A stretch of 64,000 bases of DNA from Micromonospora_J zhanjiangensis (GCF_042650605.1 NZ_JBHSBN010000027.1:18481-82480), one strand, 5' to 3'; counted from the stretch's first letter, positions 1 through 9,367 are shown. Program-made: numbers and translations. The notes: generated by a model not told the origin, from the sequence alone.

Positions 1-147
1 ATCGCCGCGGTCAGCAACGCCGCCGGTAACGTGGTCGGCATCATGCCGCACCCCGAGCACGCCGTCGAGGCGCTGACCGGCCCGTCGCTGGACGGCCTCG
101 GCTTCTTCACCTCGATCCTCAAGCACCTGGCGGGAGCGCCGGCATGA
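1..147 (+). CDS. purQ: Phosphoribosylformylglycinamidine synthase, glutaminase subunit (C-terminal end)
   Basis: The window opens inside this gene, and only the last 48 residues are present. They contain GIMPHPEHAVE followed by DGLGFFTSIL, the typical C-terminus of PurQ class-I glutamine amidotransferases, including the His and Glu of the catalytic triad (PHPEH). PurQ releases ammonia from glutamine for the PurL synthetase in the fourth step of purine synthesis. Its stop codon overlaps the purL start (ATGA), which indicates translational coupling. The family assignment is firm, but nothing can be said about the missing N-terminal part. Confidence 0.93.
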   Translation: MAAVSNAAGNVVGIMPHPEHAVEALTGPSLDGLGFFTSILKHLAGAPA

Positions 148-3071
148 CGACCCAGCCCGACACGGCCCCGGTGGGCGTACCGGCCCGCGCCGGCACGGAC
201 CTCTCGATCGACAGCTACCAGTCGGAGCCCGACACCGTCGAGCGGGCCGCGGCCACCCCGGACGAGCTGCAGCCGTACGCCGAACTCGGCCTCCGGGAGG
301 ACGAGTACGACCGGATCCGGCAGGTCCTCGGCCGCCGGCCGACCCAGTCCGAGTTGGCGATGTACTCGATCATGTGGAGCGAGCACTGCTCCTACAAGTC
401 GAGCAAGGTGCACCTGCGGCAGTTCAGCGAGAAGGCGCCGCCGAGCGACCTGATGCTGGCCGGGATCGGCGAGAACGCCGGTGTCGTCCGGGTCTCCGAC
501 CGGCTCGCGGTCACCTTCAAGGTGGAGTCGCACAACCACCCGAGCTTCGTGGAGCCGTACCAGGGTGCGGCGACCGGCGTCGGCGGCATCGTCCGGGACA
601 TCCTGGCGATGGGCGCCCGACCGGTCGCGGTGATGGACCCGCTGCGGTTCGGCGCGGCCGACCACCCGGACACCGCCCGGGTGCTGCCCGGCGTGGTGGC
701 CGGCGTCGGCGGCTACGGCAACTGCCTGGGCCTGCCGAACATCGGCGGCGAGGTGGTCTTCGACCCCTGCTACCAGGGCAACCCACTGGTCAACGCGCTG
801 TGCCTGGGCGTGCTCCCGGTGGACCGGCTGCAGAACAAGGCGGCCGCCGGTCCCGGCAACGTCGTCGTGCTGATGGGCGCGAAGACCGGCCGAGACGGCA
901 TCGGCGGGGTCTCGGTGCTGGCCAGCGCCACCTTCGACGACGGGAGCGAGCAGCGCCGCCCGTCGGTCCAGGTGGGCGACCCGTTCACCGAGAAGCTGTT
1001 GATCGAGGCATGCCTGGAGCTGTACGACGCCGGCCTGGTGGTCGGCATCCAGGACCTCGGCGGCGCCGGCCTGACCTGCGCGCTGACCGAGACCGCCGAC
1101 GCGGCCGGCACCGGCATGCGGGTCTGGCTGGAGCGGGTGCCGCTGCGCGAGCCGTCGATGCAGCCGCACGAGATCCTGGCCAGCGAGTCGCAGGAGCGGA
1201 TGCTGCTGATCGTCTCGCCGGAGAAGCTGGACGCGGTGCTGGGCACCGCCGAGCGGTGGGGCGTGCTGGCCACGGCCATCGGCGAGGTCACCCCGGCGCC
1301 GGCGGAGGGCCAACGCGGCCGGCTCCTGATCACCTGGCGGGATCACGCGGTGGTCGACGTGCCGCCCGGATCGCTTGTCGACGACGGGCCGGTCTACGCC
1401 CGCCCGATGCGGGAGCCGGCCGACCTCATCCTGCTGCGGGCCGACCGGGCCGAGACGTTGCCGCGCCCGGTCACCCCGGACGCGCTCCGGGAGACCCTGC
1501 TGCGGATGGTCGCCTCGCCCAACCTGTGCGACAAGACCTGGGTCACCGAGCAGTACGACCGGTACGTCCTCGGCAACACCGTGCTGGCCCAGCCCGAGGA
1601 CGCCGGCGTGATCCGGATCGACGAGCAGACCGGCCTCGGCGTGGCGCTCTCGGTCGACGGCAACGGCCGGTACGCGCGCCTGGACCCGTACAACGGGGCG
1701 AAGCTGGCGCTCGCCGAGTCGTACCGGAACGTGGCCGTGACCGGGGCGCGTCCGGTCGCCGTGACCAACTGCCTGAACTTCGGCTCGCCGGAGGACCCGA
1801 CGGTGATGTGGCAGTTCGCCGAGGCCGTCCGCGGCCTCGCCGACGGCTGTGCCGAGTTGGGCATCCCGGTCACCGGCGGCAATGTCAGCTTCTACAACCA
1901 GACCGGCGCCGCGGCGATCCACCCGACGCCGGTGGTGGGCGTCCTGGGCATCCTGGACAACGTCGTCGAGCGGGTGCCGATGGGCTTCAGCCGCTCCGAG
2001 AACGGCGCCGAAGACGTGATCTTCCTGCTCGGTGAGACGCACGTCGAGCTGTCCGGGTCGGAGTGGGCCTGGGTGACGCACGAGCACCTGGGCGGCGAGC
2101 CGCCCCGGGTGGACCTGGCCCGCGAGCGTGCCCTGGGTGAGTTGATCGCCGAGGCGGCCCGGGTGGGACACGTCCGGGCCGCGCACGACGTGTCCGACGG
2201 CGGACTGGCCCAGACTCTGGTCGAGTCGTGCCTGCGGCGCGGCGTGGGGGCCCGGATCGTGCTCCCGGACGCGTTCGCCGGCGGTTCCATGCCGTTCGTG
2301 TTCCTGTTCAGCGAGTCCGCCGGTCGGGTCGTGGTGGCCGTGCCGCGTGGCCACGAGAAGGCCTTCACCGGCCTGTGTGCCGAGCGCGGCGTGCCGTGGA
2401 CCCCGATCGGGGTCACCGACCCCGGCGCCGGCGAACTCGAGGTACGCGGGCAGTTCACCGTCGGCCTCGACGAGCTGCGGTCGGCGGCCACGTCGACCCT
2501 GCCGCGACTGTTCGGCGATATCGCCGCCCCGGTGGGGCCGGTTGACGGACCGACCGGACCGGCGACTCCGGCGGATGTTCAGGCCCCGGCTCCGGCCGGG
2601 GTTCATGCCTCGGCGCAGCCCTCGACCTCGGCCGAGGTTCCGACCCCGGCGGATGTCGCGGCTCCGGCACAGCCCTCGGCCTCCGCCGGGGTGGCGGACG
2701 AGCCGTCGGGCTCCCCGGCGGGGCCGGCTGTCGCCGAATCGACGACCGGGGAGACGCCGGAGCCGGCGGGACCGGCACCGGCCGAGGACGAGCCGGCGGC
2801 GGACCCCACCCAGCGGTCGACCGAGCCGGCGGCATCCGGCGAAGCCGGAACCGCGGTGCCCACCGGTGGGCCCGGGTCGGTCGAGCCGACCGGCGGGGCC
2901 GAACCGGTGGAGCCGACCGGCGAGGCCGGAGCCGTGGCGTCGGCCGCGCCGGGCACGGTGGGATCGTCGGACGACCCGGCGAAGCCCGTCCCATCGTCCG
3001 GCACCGACGCCGGTACCGGCACCGACGCCGGTACCGGCACCGACGCCGCGTCCGATCGAGATCCGGACTGA
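144..3071 (+). CDS. purL: Phosphoribosylformylglycinamidine synthase subunit II with long low-complexity C-terminal tail
   Basis: PurL (small form) makes FGAM from FGAR, ATP and ammonia supplied by PurQ. Recognisable motifs are MWSEHCSYKSSK near residue 75, FKVESHNHPS near 130, the glycine-rich GAATGVGGIVRDI and a second AIRS-like half with AHDVSDGGLAQ. The enzymatic core ends near residue 792 (LPRLFGDI). Usual small PurL proteins are about 740-780 residues, but this one runs to 975. The last ~180 residues are Pro/Ala/Thr/Gly-rich, with short repeats such as GTDAGTGTDA encoded by tandem 18-bp units near 3000-3050. The start overlaps purQ. The tail is in frame and shows GC-rich codon use like the core, so it is probably translated; its role is unknown. 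Confidence 0.95.
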   Translation: MTTQPDTAPVGVPARAGTDLSIDSYQSEPDTVERAAATPDELQPYAELGLREDEYDRIRQVLGRRPTQSELAMYSIMWSEHCSYKSSKVHLRQFSEKAPPSDLMLAGIGENAGVVRVSDRLAVTFKVESHNHPSFVEPYQGAATGVGGIVRDILAMGARPVAVMDPLRFGAADHPDTARVLPGVVAGVGGYGNCLGLPNIGGEVVFDPCYQGNPLVNALCLGVLPVDRLQNKAAAGPGNVVVLMGAKTGRDGIGGVSVLASATFDDGSEQRRPSVQVGDPFTEKLLIEACLELYDAGLVVGIQDLGGAGLTCALTETADAAGTGMRVWLERVPLREPSMQPHEILASESQERMLLIVSPEKLDAVLGTAERWGVLATAIGEVTPAPAEGQRGRLLITWRDHAVVDVPPGSLVDDGPVYARPMREPADLILLRADRAETLPRPVTPDALRETLLRMVASPNLCDKTWVTEQYDRYVLGNTVLAQPEDAGVIRIDEQTGLGVALSVDGNGRYARLDPYNGAKLALAESYRNVAVTGARPVAVTNCLNFGSPEDPTVMWQFAEAVRGLADGCAELGIPVTGGNVSFYNQTGAAAIHPTPVVGVLGILDNVVERVPMGFSRSENGAEDVIFLLGETHVELSGSEWAWVTHEHLGGEPPRVDLARERALGELIAEAARVGHVRAAHDVSDGGLAQTLVESCLRRGVGARIVLPDAFAGGSMPFVFLFSESAGRVVVAVPRGHEKAFTGLCAERGVPWTPIGVTDPGAGELEVRGQFTVGLDELRSAATSTLPRLFGDIAAPVGPVDGPTGPATPADVQAPAPAGVHASAQPSTSAEVPTPADVAAPAQPSASAGVADEPSGSPAGPAVAESTTGETPEPAGPAPAEDEPAADPTQRSTEPAASGEAGTAVPTGGPGSVEPTGGAEPVEPTGEAGAVASAAPGTVGSSDDPAKPVPSSGTDAGTGTDAGTGTDAASDRDPD

Positions 3072-3075
3072 CGCC

Positions 3076-3831
3076 TTGACCGAGGACGTCTTCGCTCAGC
3101 CCGGAGCCGGCGTCCGGTTCGACTGGGGTCCGGCCGGTGCGGCGGAACTCGGCCGGGTCTGCGCCGCCCTGGTGGTCGTCGACGTCCTGTCCTTCACCAC
3201 CGCGGTCGACGTCGCGGTGGGCCGGGGGATCCGGGTGCACCCGTTCCCGTGGGGCGCACAGGCCGCCGAGTACGCCCTGCGGGTCGGGGCCGTCGCCGCG
3301 GTCGGGCGGAACGCGGTGACCGCCGACCATCCGTGGTCGCTGTCCCCGGCGGCGTTGTGGGCCGCGCCGGTCGTCCCCGACCTGGTGTTGCCGTCGCCGA
3401 ACGGAGCCACGATCTGCGCCGCCGCCAGCGCCACCGGACTACCGGTGCTGGCGGCCGGCCTGCGCAACGCGGCCGCCGTTGGACGGTGGCTGCTCCGCCA
3501 GGGGTACGGCTCCGCCGACACGCCGATCGGTGTCGTCGCATCCGGGGAACGGTGGAGCGACGGGACGCTGCGACCGTGCGTGGAGGATCAGCTCGGTGCG
3601 GCCCTGGTGCTCGACGCGCTGGCCGTCGCCACCGGCGGCCTGTCGGTGGAGGCGGCGGTGGCGCTCGCCGCCCTCGCCGGCGTGCCGAGCGTGGTGCCGG
3701 CGGTCCGCGGTGGTGTCTCGGGCCGGGAACTGGCCGACCGGGGTTTCGCCGCAGACGTCGAGATCGCGACCCAGGTGGGTGCCTCCCGTACCGTCCCCCT
3801 GCTGCGCAACGGCGTGTTCACCCCGGCCTGA
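3076..3831 (+). CDS. ComB-like 2-phosphosulfolactate phosphatase family protein
   Basis: This 251-residue protein resembles the ComB/2-phosphosulfolactate phosphatase family. It has VVDVLSFTTAVDVA near the N-terminus, LPSPNGATI in the middle and CVEDQLGAALVLDA further on, corresponding to the family's Asp, SPNG and Glu-Asp motifs. True ComB acts in coenzyme M synthesis in archaea; in actinobacteria these homologues are of unknown substrate, so no specific reaction is claimed. The start is uncertain. TTG at 3076, four bases after the purL stop, is the first start outside purL in this frame, but no strong ribosome site is visible. Translation coupled to purL is likely. Confidence 0.7.
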   Translation: MTEDVFAQPGAGVRFDWGPAGAAELGRVCAALVVVDVLSFTTAVDVAVGRGIRVHPFPWGAQAAEYALRVGAVAAVGRNAVTADHPWSLSPAALWAAPVVPDLVLPSPNGATICAAASATGLPVLAAGLRNAAAVGRWLLRQGYGSADTPIGVVASGERWSDGTLRPCVEDQLGAALVLDALAVATGGLSVEAAVALAALAGVPSVVPAVRGGVSGRELADRGFAADVEIATQVGASRTVPLLRNGVFTPA

Positions 3832-3859
3832 CCGGCCTCGCCGGCCGGGCGGAACGACA

Positions 3860-3895
3860 GCGCCCCCGTCCGTCCGGAGACGGGATCGGGGGCGC
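3860..3895. terminator. Hairpin between convergent genes
   Basis: The outer arms GCGCCCCCG and CGGGGGCGC pair perfectly over 9 bp, with an inner CCGTC/GACGG stem and a CGGA loop. It lies between the ends of the ComB-like gene and the convergent membrane-protein gene, so it could terminate transcription from both sides. Confidence 0.6.
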
Positions 3896-3915
3896 CGCGG
3901 GCAGGTTCGTCGAGG

Positions 3916-5862
3916 TCAGTCGTCCAACCAGTCCAGGGACCGGCGGTTGTTGCCCCGGTTGGCCTGCTCCGGTCGTTCCTGGCGGGTGTGCCCGCCGCCG
4001 TCCCGGTCGCCGTAACCCTGCTGACCCTGGTCGTAGCCGCCCCGCTGGCCCTGGTCGTAACCCGACTGGCCGCCGTAGCCGTCACGCTGGTCGTAGCCCT
4101 CGTCGCGCTGACCGTAGCCGCCCTGCTGGCCGCCGTAGCCCTGCTGGTCGTAGCCGCCCGCGCCGTAACCGTCGCCGGCTTCGTAGCCGCCGCCCGCGTT
4201 CCGGTCGTCGTAGCCGCCGCGCTGGTCGTAGCCGCCCCGCTGACCCTGGTCGTAACCGGGCTGCTGTTGCCCGCCACCGTAGCCACCGCCGGACGGCTGG
4301 TAGGCGCCCGTCTCGTACGGGTCGGCCGGCTGACCGTAGTCGTCGCCACCCGCGCCCCCGCCGCCGGTGTAGCGGCCGGTCGGCTCGTCGTACCGCTGGT
4401 CGTAGCCGCCCGTCCCGCGGGTCGGGTAACCAGGGGCACCGGCCGAGTTGTAGTCCCGGCCGCCGTAGCCCGCGCCGGAGCCGGGCCGGTTGTCGTATCC
4501 GCTGCCGGACGACGGCGCGTTGCCGCCGTAGCCGGCACCGGAGCCCGGCGCGTTGCCGCCGTAGCCGGCACCCGAGCCCGGCGCGTTGCCGTAGCCGTCG
4601 GCGCCGTATCCGGCGATCTGGGTGGGTGCGTCGGCGGACGGGCCGTAACCGTCGCCGGCCCAGTCCTGGCCCCCGGCGGCGCCGTAGCCCGGTCGCTGGT
4701 TGGGCAGCGGCGCGCCGTACGGGTCGGGGAACTCGTCGACCAGGGGCTGGTTGTGCATCATCGTCGGGGCGTCGGCGAGGGCCGCGCCGCCGACCATCGT
4801 CGGATCGGGGCCCATGCCGGCCCGGTTGGCCACCCGGGTCGCGTCGCCGCCGTAACCCCCGCCGCCCGGCGGTACGGCGCCACGCGGGCCACCGGCGCCG
4901 GCTCCCGGGCCGTCCGGCTCGTCGTCGTTGTTCTCCTTGCGGCGCATCACCAGCAGCACGATGGCCCCGACACCCAGGGCGACGAGCAGACCGCCGACGA
5001 TGATCAGCAGCCAGGAACTGAATCCGCCCTCGTCCGACTTCTTGTCGCTCGCGGCCGGCTGGCCGGTGGCGTCGCCGGGCGTCTCGTTGGCGTCACCCGG
5101 CGTCTCGGGCGGCTCCTCGGTCGGCGGCTCCGACGCCGACGGGGTGGCGCTCGGGGTGGCCGCGGTGAGCTTCAGGGTGATCTTCTGGTTGTTCAGCACC
5201 TGCCCCGCGTTGGCGGAGACGGTCTTCGTGTTGGTGACGTTGCCCTTCGCCGCGCCGATCCTGATCTGGCCCGGGGCGATCGGCTGGCCGCTCGAACCGG
5301 TGAACCGGTAGGCGCCGTTGCTGTTGGTCCTGGCCGGGTAGTTGTGCCCGGCCGAGTCCTGCAGGCCCACGTCCGCGTCGGCGACCGGGTCGCCGGTCGC
5401 GGCGTCGACGACCCGCCCGGAGACCTCCTTGACCGTCTGGGCCTCCGGCGGCGCCGCACCCTTGACGATCAGGGTGAAGTCGCCGGTGTCCGGCCCGCCG
5501 GGGTTGGCCTCGGCGCGCACCGTCACGCGCGAGTTCGCGTCCGGCGCGTTCGCTGCCGCCTTGAGGGTCAGCAACTGGGTGGTGGTGCCCACGTTCGGCG
5601 GGACGGTCCCACAGCCGCTGGCGCAGCTCACCCCGTTCGGCAGGCCGGTGAGGCTGATCGTGACCGGCCCGTCGCCGGCACTGCCGTTGATCCGCACCGT
5701 CACCGTCGCGTCGCTGCCGGCCTGGAGCGTCACCGAGCCGGGCGAGACGTCGATGCGGGGCTGGGCCGATGCGGCCACGGCCGGCAGAGCGAGCAGGGCA
5801 CTGGTCGCCAGCGCCACGACCACACCGGCCCGCTGCAGCCAGGCATGTCGGTGTGTTGTCAC
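3916..5862 (-). CDS. Secreted/membrane protein: Ig-like and carboxypeptidase-regulatory-like domains, one TM, long Gly/Tyr/Gln-rich cytoplasmic tail
   Basis: 648 residues from GTG at 5862, chosen because GGAAGG lies 8 bases upstream and a signal peptide follows directly (hydrophobic stretch ending PAVAASA). After it come a beta-rich Ig-like region and a carboxypeptidase-regulatory-like domain (SGRVVDAATGDPVADADV). A Pro/Glu/Thr linker leads to one transmembrane helix at about 281-305 (WLLIIVGGLLVALGVGA) with basic residues after it. The last ~340 residues are low complexity, dominated by G, Y, Q, D and P, with recurring GGYDQ and GYGGNAPGSGA units, ending in a short RRSLDWLDD. Topology predicts an outside beta-domain and a disordered inner tail. 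No function is known to me. The gene points against its purine neighbours. Confidence 0.8.
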   Translation of the reverse strand: MTTHRHAWLQRAGVVVALATSALLALPAVAASAQPRIDVSPGSVTLQAGSDATVTVRINGSAGDGPVTISLTGLPNGVSCASGCGTVPPNVGTTTQLLTLKAAANAPDANSRVTVRAEANPGGPDTGDFTLIVKGAAPPEAQTVKEVSGRVVDAATGDPVADADVGLQDSAGHNYPARTNSNGAYRFTGSSGQPIAPGQIRIGAAKGNVTNTKTVSANAGQVLNNQKITLKLTAATPSATPSASEPPTEEPPETPGDANETPGDATGQPAASDKKSDEGGFSSWLLIIVGGLLVALGVGAIVLLVMRRKENNDDEPDGPGAGAGGPRGAVPPGGGGYGGDATRVANRAGMGPDPTMVGGAALADAPTMMHNQPLVDEFPDPYGAPLPNQRPGYGAAGGQDWAGDGYGPSADAPTQIAGYGADGYGNAPGSGAGYGGNAPGSGAGYGGNAPSSGSGYDNRPGSGAGYGGRDYNSAGAPGYPTRGTGGYDQRYDEPTGRYTGGGGAGGDDYGQPADPYETGAYQPSGGGYGGGQQQPGYDQGQRGGYDQRGGYDDRNAGGGYEAGDGYGAGGYDQQGYGGQQGGYGQRDEGYDQRDGYGGQSGYDQGQRGGYDQGQQGYGDRDGGGHTRQERPEQANRGNNRRSLDWLDD

Positions 5863-6011
5863 GGCCACCGCCTTCCGGGTCTGACCTGTCCGGTCGATAC
5901 GTGGAGACCGGATCGAGTTGCCACCGTACGAATACACCGTCGGCAACTATGCCTTGTCTGGCCGGATCTGCGCGACCCAGGGGCAGCGGCCGTCGTCAAC
6001 ACGACGGGTCG

Positions 6012-6017
6012 TATCGT
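6012..6017 (+). promoter_or_regulatory. Candidate -10 element, leaderless arrangement
   Basis: TATCGT lies 6 bases before the GTG at 6024 and no ribosome site is present, the layout of actinobacterial leaderless genes (TANNNT 6-7 bases before the start). Confidence 0.45.
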
Positions 6018-6023
6018 CCCGTC

Positions 6024-6404
6024 GTGTCCTCTCCGTACAGTAAGTCCGCGGCGGTGGCCGCGGTGATCGCGGCGCTCGACGACGGCCGGACTCCCCAGGC
6101 CGACGCGTTGCGGGCTGCGGTCCGGGCCTTGTTGACCGAGTTCGCCCGGCGGGTACCCGGCCGAACGGTGGAGGTCCGCGTCCCACCTTATGGCGCAGTT
6201 CAATGCGTGGCCGGTCCCCGGCACACCCGGGGCAACCCGCCGAACGTGGTCCAGCTGGATCCGGTGACCTGGGTCGAGCTGGTCACCGGGCGGCTGAGCT
6301 GGGCCGACGCGCTGGCTGCCGGTCGGGTGTCGGCCAGTGGGAACCGGGCCGACCTGTCCGCCTACCTGCCGCTGCCGGAGCTGGACCGGATCGACGACCG
6401 GTGA
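6024..6404 (+). CDS. Sterol carrier family protein
   Basis: A 126-residue protein of the actinobacterial sterol-carrier/SCP2-like group. It shows VEVRVPPYGAVQCV, then NPPNVVQLDPVTWVEL and GRLSWADALAAGRVSASG, the usual end of this small family. The family is known as a lipid-binding fold, but the ligand in actinobacteria is not established. Start GTG 6024 fits the protein length and the leaderless -10. It stands between the divergent membrane-protein gene and purF, as I recall for related genomes. Confidence 0.75.
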   Translation: MSSPYSKSAAVAAVIAALDDGRTPQADALRAAVRALLTEFARRVPGRTVEVRVPPYGAVQCVAGPRHTRGNPPNVVQLDPVTWVELVTGRLSWADALAAGRVSASGNRADLSAYLPLPELDRIDDR

Positions 6405-6534
6405 CGTGGCGGCCGTCGGCTCACACCAGGTGCCGCCCGGTGTTCGCGTACACTGACGGCGACGGTGGTCCCGGTGTCGAGCACTACCCATCCCGCGACT
6501 CGACGGCCGGGTTGATCAGCAGAGGGAGCGTCAG

Positions 6535-8106
6535 GTGCCCCGAGGCGACGGCCGCTTGAACCACGACCTTGATCCCGAACGGCCCGGCCCGCAGGACGCG
6601 TGTGGCGTGTTCGGTGTCTGGGCGCCCGGCGAGGATGTGGCCAAGCTCACCTATTTCGGTCTCTACGCTCTGCAGCACCGGGGGCAGGAGGCGGCCGGCA
6701 TCGCCGTCAGCGACGGTACGGGCGTGGTGGTCTTCAAGGACCTCGGCCTGGTGGCGCAGGTTTTCGACGAGCCGACCCTGGCCAGCCTGCGCGGGCATCT
6801 CGCCATCGGGCACGCCCGCTACTCCACCACCGGTGCATCGACGTGGGAAAACGCCCAACCGACCATCCGGGCCACCAATGCCGGCACCACGATCGCGTTG
6901 GCGCACAACGGAAATTTGGTCAACACGGCCGAACTCGCCCAGGAGGTCACCGAGCGGGACGTCGAGTCGGACGGTTCCACCTCGGACACCGCGCTGGTGA
7001 CGGCGCTGCTGGCCAGCCGGCCGGACCTGTCGGTCGAGGCGGCGGCGGTCGAGGTGCTGCCGATGCTGCGCGGGGCGTTCAGCTTCGTCTTCATGGATGA
7101 GCACACCCTCTACGCGGCGCGCGATCCGCACGGCGTACGGCCGCTGGTGCTGGGCCGGTTGGAGCGCGGCTGGGTGGTGGCGAGCGAGACCGCCGCGTTG
7201 GACATCGTCGGCGCCAGCGTGGTCCGCGAGGTGGAGCCGGGCGAGTTGCTGGCGATCGACGAGAACGGCCTGCGGTCCGTCCGGTTCGCCGCTCCGGAGC
7301 CGAAGGGCTGCCTCTTCGAGTACGTGTACATCGCCCGGCCGGACACCACCATCGCCGGCCGGAACATCCACGCCGCCCGGGTGGCCATCGGCCGGCAACT
7401 GGCCAAGGAGCACCCGGTGGAGGCCGACCTGGTGATCCCGGTGCCGGAGTCCGGTACGCCCGCCGCGATCGGTTACGCCGAGGCGTCGGGCATCACCTAC
7501 GGCGCCGGCCTGCTGAAGAACGGGTACGTCGGGCGCACCTTCATCCAGCCGTCCCAGACGCTGCGTCAACTCGGCATCCGGCTCAAGTTGAACCCGCTGC
7601 GGGAAAACGTGCGGGGCAAGCGGCTGGTCGTGGTGGACGACTCGATCGTGCGGGGCAACACCCAGCGGGCGATCGTCCGGATGCTGCGGGAGGCCGGGGC
7701 GTTGGAGGTGCACGTACGCATCTCCTCGCCGCCGGTCAGCTGGCCGTGTTTCTACGGCATCGACTTCGCCACCCGTGCCGAGTTGCTGGCCCACGGGTTG
7801 GACAACGAGGGCGTCCGGCGCTCCATCGGCGCCGACACGCTGGGCTACGTCTCGCTCGGCGGGCTGATCGCGGCCACCGAACAACCGAAGACCCGGTTGT
7901 GTCGGGCGTGCTTCGACGGGGAGTATCCGATCGAGCTTCCGGCTGGCAACCTGATCGGCAAGCACGTGCTCGAAGGGGTGGGTCGCCGGGTCACCGACCC
8001 GGCCGCCCGATCCGGAGAGGGCGGCGCCGGGACCGACCGGTCCGGCACCGCGACCCGGCCGCTCGTCGCCACTCCCGGCGGCGTCGAGGCACCGCACCGT
8101 CAATAG
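6535..8106 (+). CDS. purF: Amidophosphoribosyltransferase
   Basis: PurF catalyses the committed step of purine synthesis, forming phosphoribosylamine from PRPP and glutamine. A 22-residue propeptide precedes the catalytic Cys (DACGVFG), as in the Bacillus-type enzyme. Four Fe-S ligand cysteines can be placed: one in KGCLFEY, one in WPCFYG and two in LCRAC. The PRPP-binding loop is VVVDDSIVRGNT near residue 365. 523 residues is normal plus a short variable C-terminal tail. GTG 6535 follows AGAGGGAG at a suitable distance. purM follows 94 bases downstream, consistent with one transcript. Confidence 0.96.
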   Translation: MPRGDGRLNHDLDPERPGPQDACGVFGVWAPGEDVAKLTYFGLYALQHRGQEAAGIAVSDGTGVVVFKDLGLVAQVFDEPTLASLRGHLAIGHARYSTTGASTWENAQPTIRATNAGTTIALAHNGNLVNTAELAQEVTERDVESDGSTSDTALVTALLASRPDLSVEAAAVEVLPMLRGAFSFVFMDEHTLYAARDPHGVRPLVLGRLERGWVVASETAALDIVGASVVREVEPGELLAIDENGLRSVRFAAPEPKGCLFEYVYIARPDTTIAGRNIHAARVAIGRQLAKEHPVEADLVIPVPESGTPAAIGYAEASGITYGAGLLKNGYVGRTFIQPSQTLRQLGIRLKLNPLRENVRGKRLVVVDDSIVRGNTQRAIVRMLREAGALEVHVRISSPPVSWPCFYGIDFATRAELLAHGLDNEGVRRSIGADTLGYVSLGGLIAATEQPKTRLCRACFDGEYPIELPAGNLIGKHVLEGVGRRVTDPAARSGEGGAGTDRSGTATRPLVATPGGVEAPHRQ

Positions 8107-8200
8107 CACCGACCGCCCGGCCAGCAGTGGCAGCCCCGAGTGTCGGGCCACCCCCGACCGCTACCCGACCGGCCGTCCGCGAGAACCAAAGGGGAGAACC

Positions 8201-9367
8201 GTGACGCACGTGACCGAGCGCAGTGGCGCAGGAGGCGGCCCGACCGGTGGTCAGGGTTCCGGAGGCGGCGACCGCCGGCCCTGGACCGCGGGAACGGGTC
8301 GAACCGGCCGTAAGCGCAGCGTGTCGTACGCGGACGCGGGCGTCTCGATCGACGCCGGCGACCGGGCCGTGGAGCTGCTCAAGTCGAAGGTGCGCGGCAC
8401 CCGACGACCGGAGGTGCTGGGCGACCTCGGCGGCTTCGCCGGGTTGTTCCGGCTGGACACCAAGAAGTACCGCAATCCGATCCTGGCCTCGTCCACCGAC
8501 GGGGTGGGCACCAAGCTGGTGATCGCCCAACAGCTCAACATCCACGACACGGTCGGCATCGACCTGGTGGCGATGGTCGTGGACGACCTGGTGGCGTGCG
8601 GTGCCGAGCCGCTCTTCCTGCTGGACTACATCGCCTGCGGCGAGGTGGTGCCGGACAAGGTCGCCGAGATCGGCGCGGGCATCGCCGACGGTTGCCGGTA
8701 CGCCGGCTGTGCGCTGCTGGGCGGCGAGACGGCCGAGCACCCGGGTGTGCTGCGTCCCGACGAGTACGACGTGTCGGCCACCGGCGTCGGTGTGGTCGAG
8801 GAGAGCGAGCTGCTCAGCCCGGAGCGGGTCGAGGTCGGTGACGTGGTCATCGCGATGCGCTCGTCCGGGCTGCACTCCAACGGTTACTCCCTGGTCCGGC
8901 ACGTGCTGCTCGGTGCGGGACGGATGCGGCTGGACACGGTGATCGAGGATTTCGGCGACCAGCGCACCCTCGGTGAGGAACTGCTGACCCCGACCGAGAT
9001 CTACGCCCAGCACTGCCTCAAGCTGATCGCCGAGGCCGAGGTCCGGGCGCTCGCCCACGTCACCGGCGGCGGGATCCCGGGCAACCTGGTGCGGGTCCTG
9101 CCCGAGAACGTCGACGCGGTGGTCAACCGGGCGACGTGGAAGCCGCAGCCGATTTTCGACCTGATCCAGGCCAAGGGTCGGATCGAGGACCACGAGATGG
9201 AGTCGACCTTCAACATGGGGGTCGGCATGTTCGCCGTCGTGTCGGCCGAGGACGCCGACCGGGCGTTGGCGACTCTCACCGGTCGCGGCGTGGACGCGTG
9301 GCAGGCCGGCGAGATCATCGAGGGCACCGGAACGGTCCAGATGATCGGTCAGCACACCCGGGGTTGA
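8201..9367 (+). CDS. purM: Phosphoribosylformylglycinamidine cyclo-ligase (AIR synthetase)
   Basis: PurM closes FGAM to aminoimidazole ribotide with ATP. The family signature is clear: SYADAGVSIDAGD near residue 45, STDGVGTKL near 105, DDLVACGAEPLF and LLGGETAEHPG, then GLHSNGYSL and HVTGGGIPGNL. The protein has 388 residues, slightly longer than usual (about 345-360) because of a Gly/Arg-rich N-terminal 40 residues. The start GTG 8201 has AAGGGGAGAA just upstream. It is the last purine gene here; the RiPP pair follows after 96 bases. Confidence 0.96.
   Translation: MTHVTERSGAGGGPTGGQGSGGGDRRPWTAGTGRTGRKRSVSYADAGVSIDAGDRAVELLKSKVRGTRRPEVLGDLGGFAGLFRLDTKKYRNPILASSTDGVGTKLVIAQQLNIHDTVGIDLVAMVVDDLVACGAEPLFLLDYIACGEVVPDKVAEIGAGIADGCRYAGCALLGGETAEHPGVLRPDEYDVSATGVGVVEESELLSPERVEVGDVVIAMRSSGLHSNGYSLVRHVLLGAGRMRLDTVIEDFGDQRTLGEELLTPTEIYAQHCLKLIAEAEVRALAHVTGGGIPGNLVRVLPENVDAVVNRATWKPQPIFDLIQAKGRIEDHEMESTFNMGVGMFAVVSAEDADRALATLTGRGVDAWQAGEIIEGTGTVQMIGQHTRG

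Noticed and set aside
2347..3075. Extension of the ComB-like frame upstream into purL
   Set aside because: The extra 243 residues are Arg/Pro-rich and lie in the purL tail; the family core begins after 3076.
3249..5003. A 584-codon plus-strand frame
   Set aside because: Arg/Pro/Gly composition, crosses the end of the ComB-like gene and the antisense of the membrane protein; no motif.
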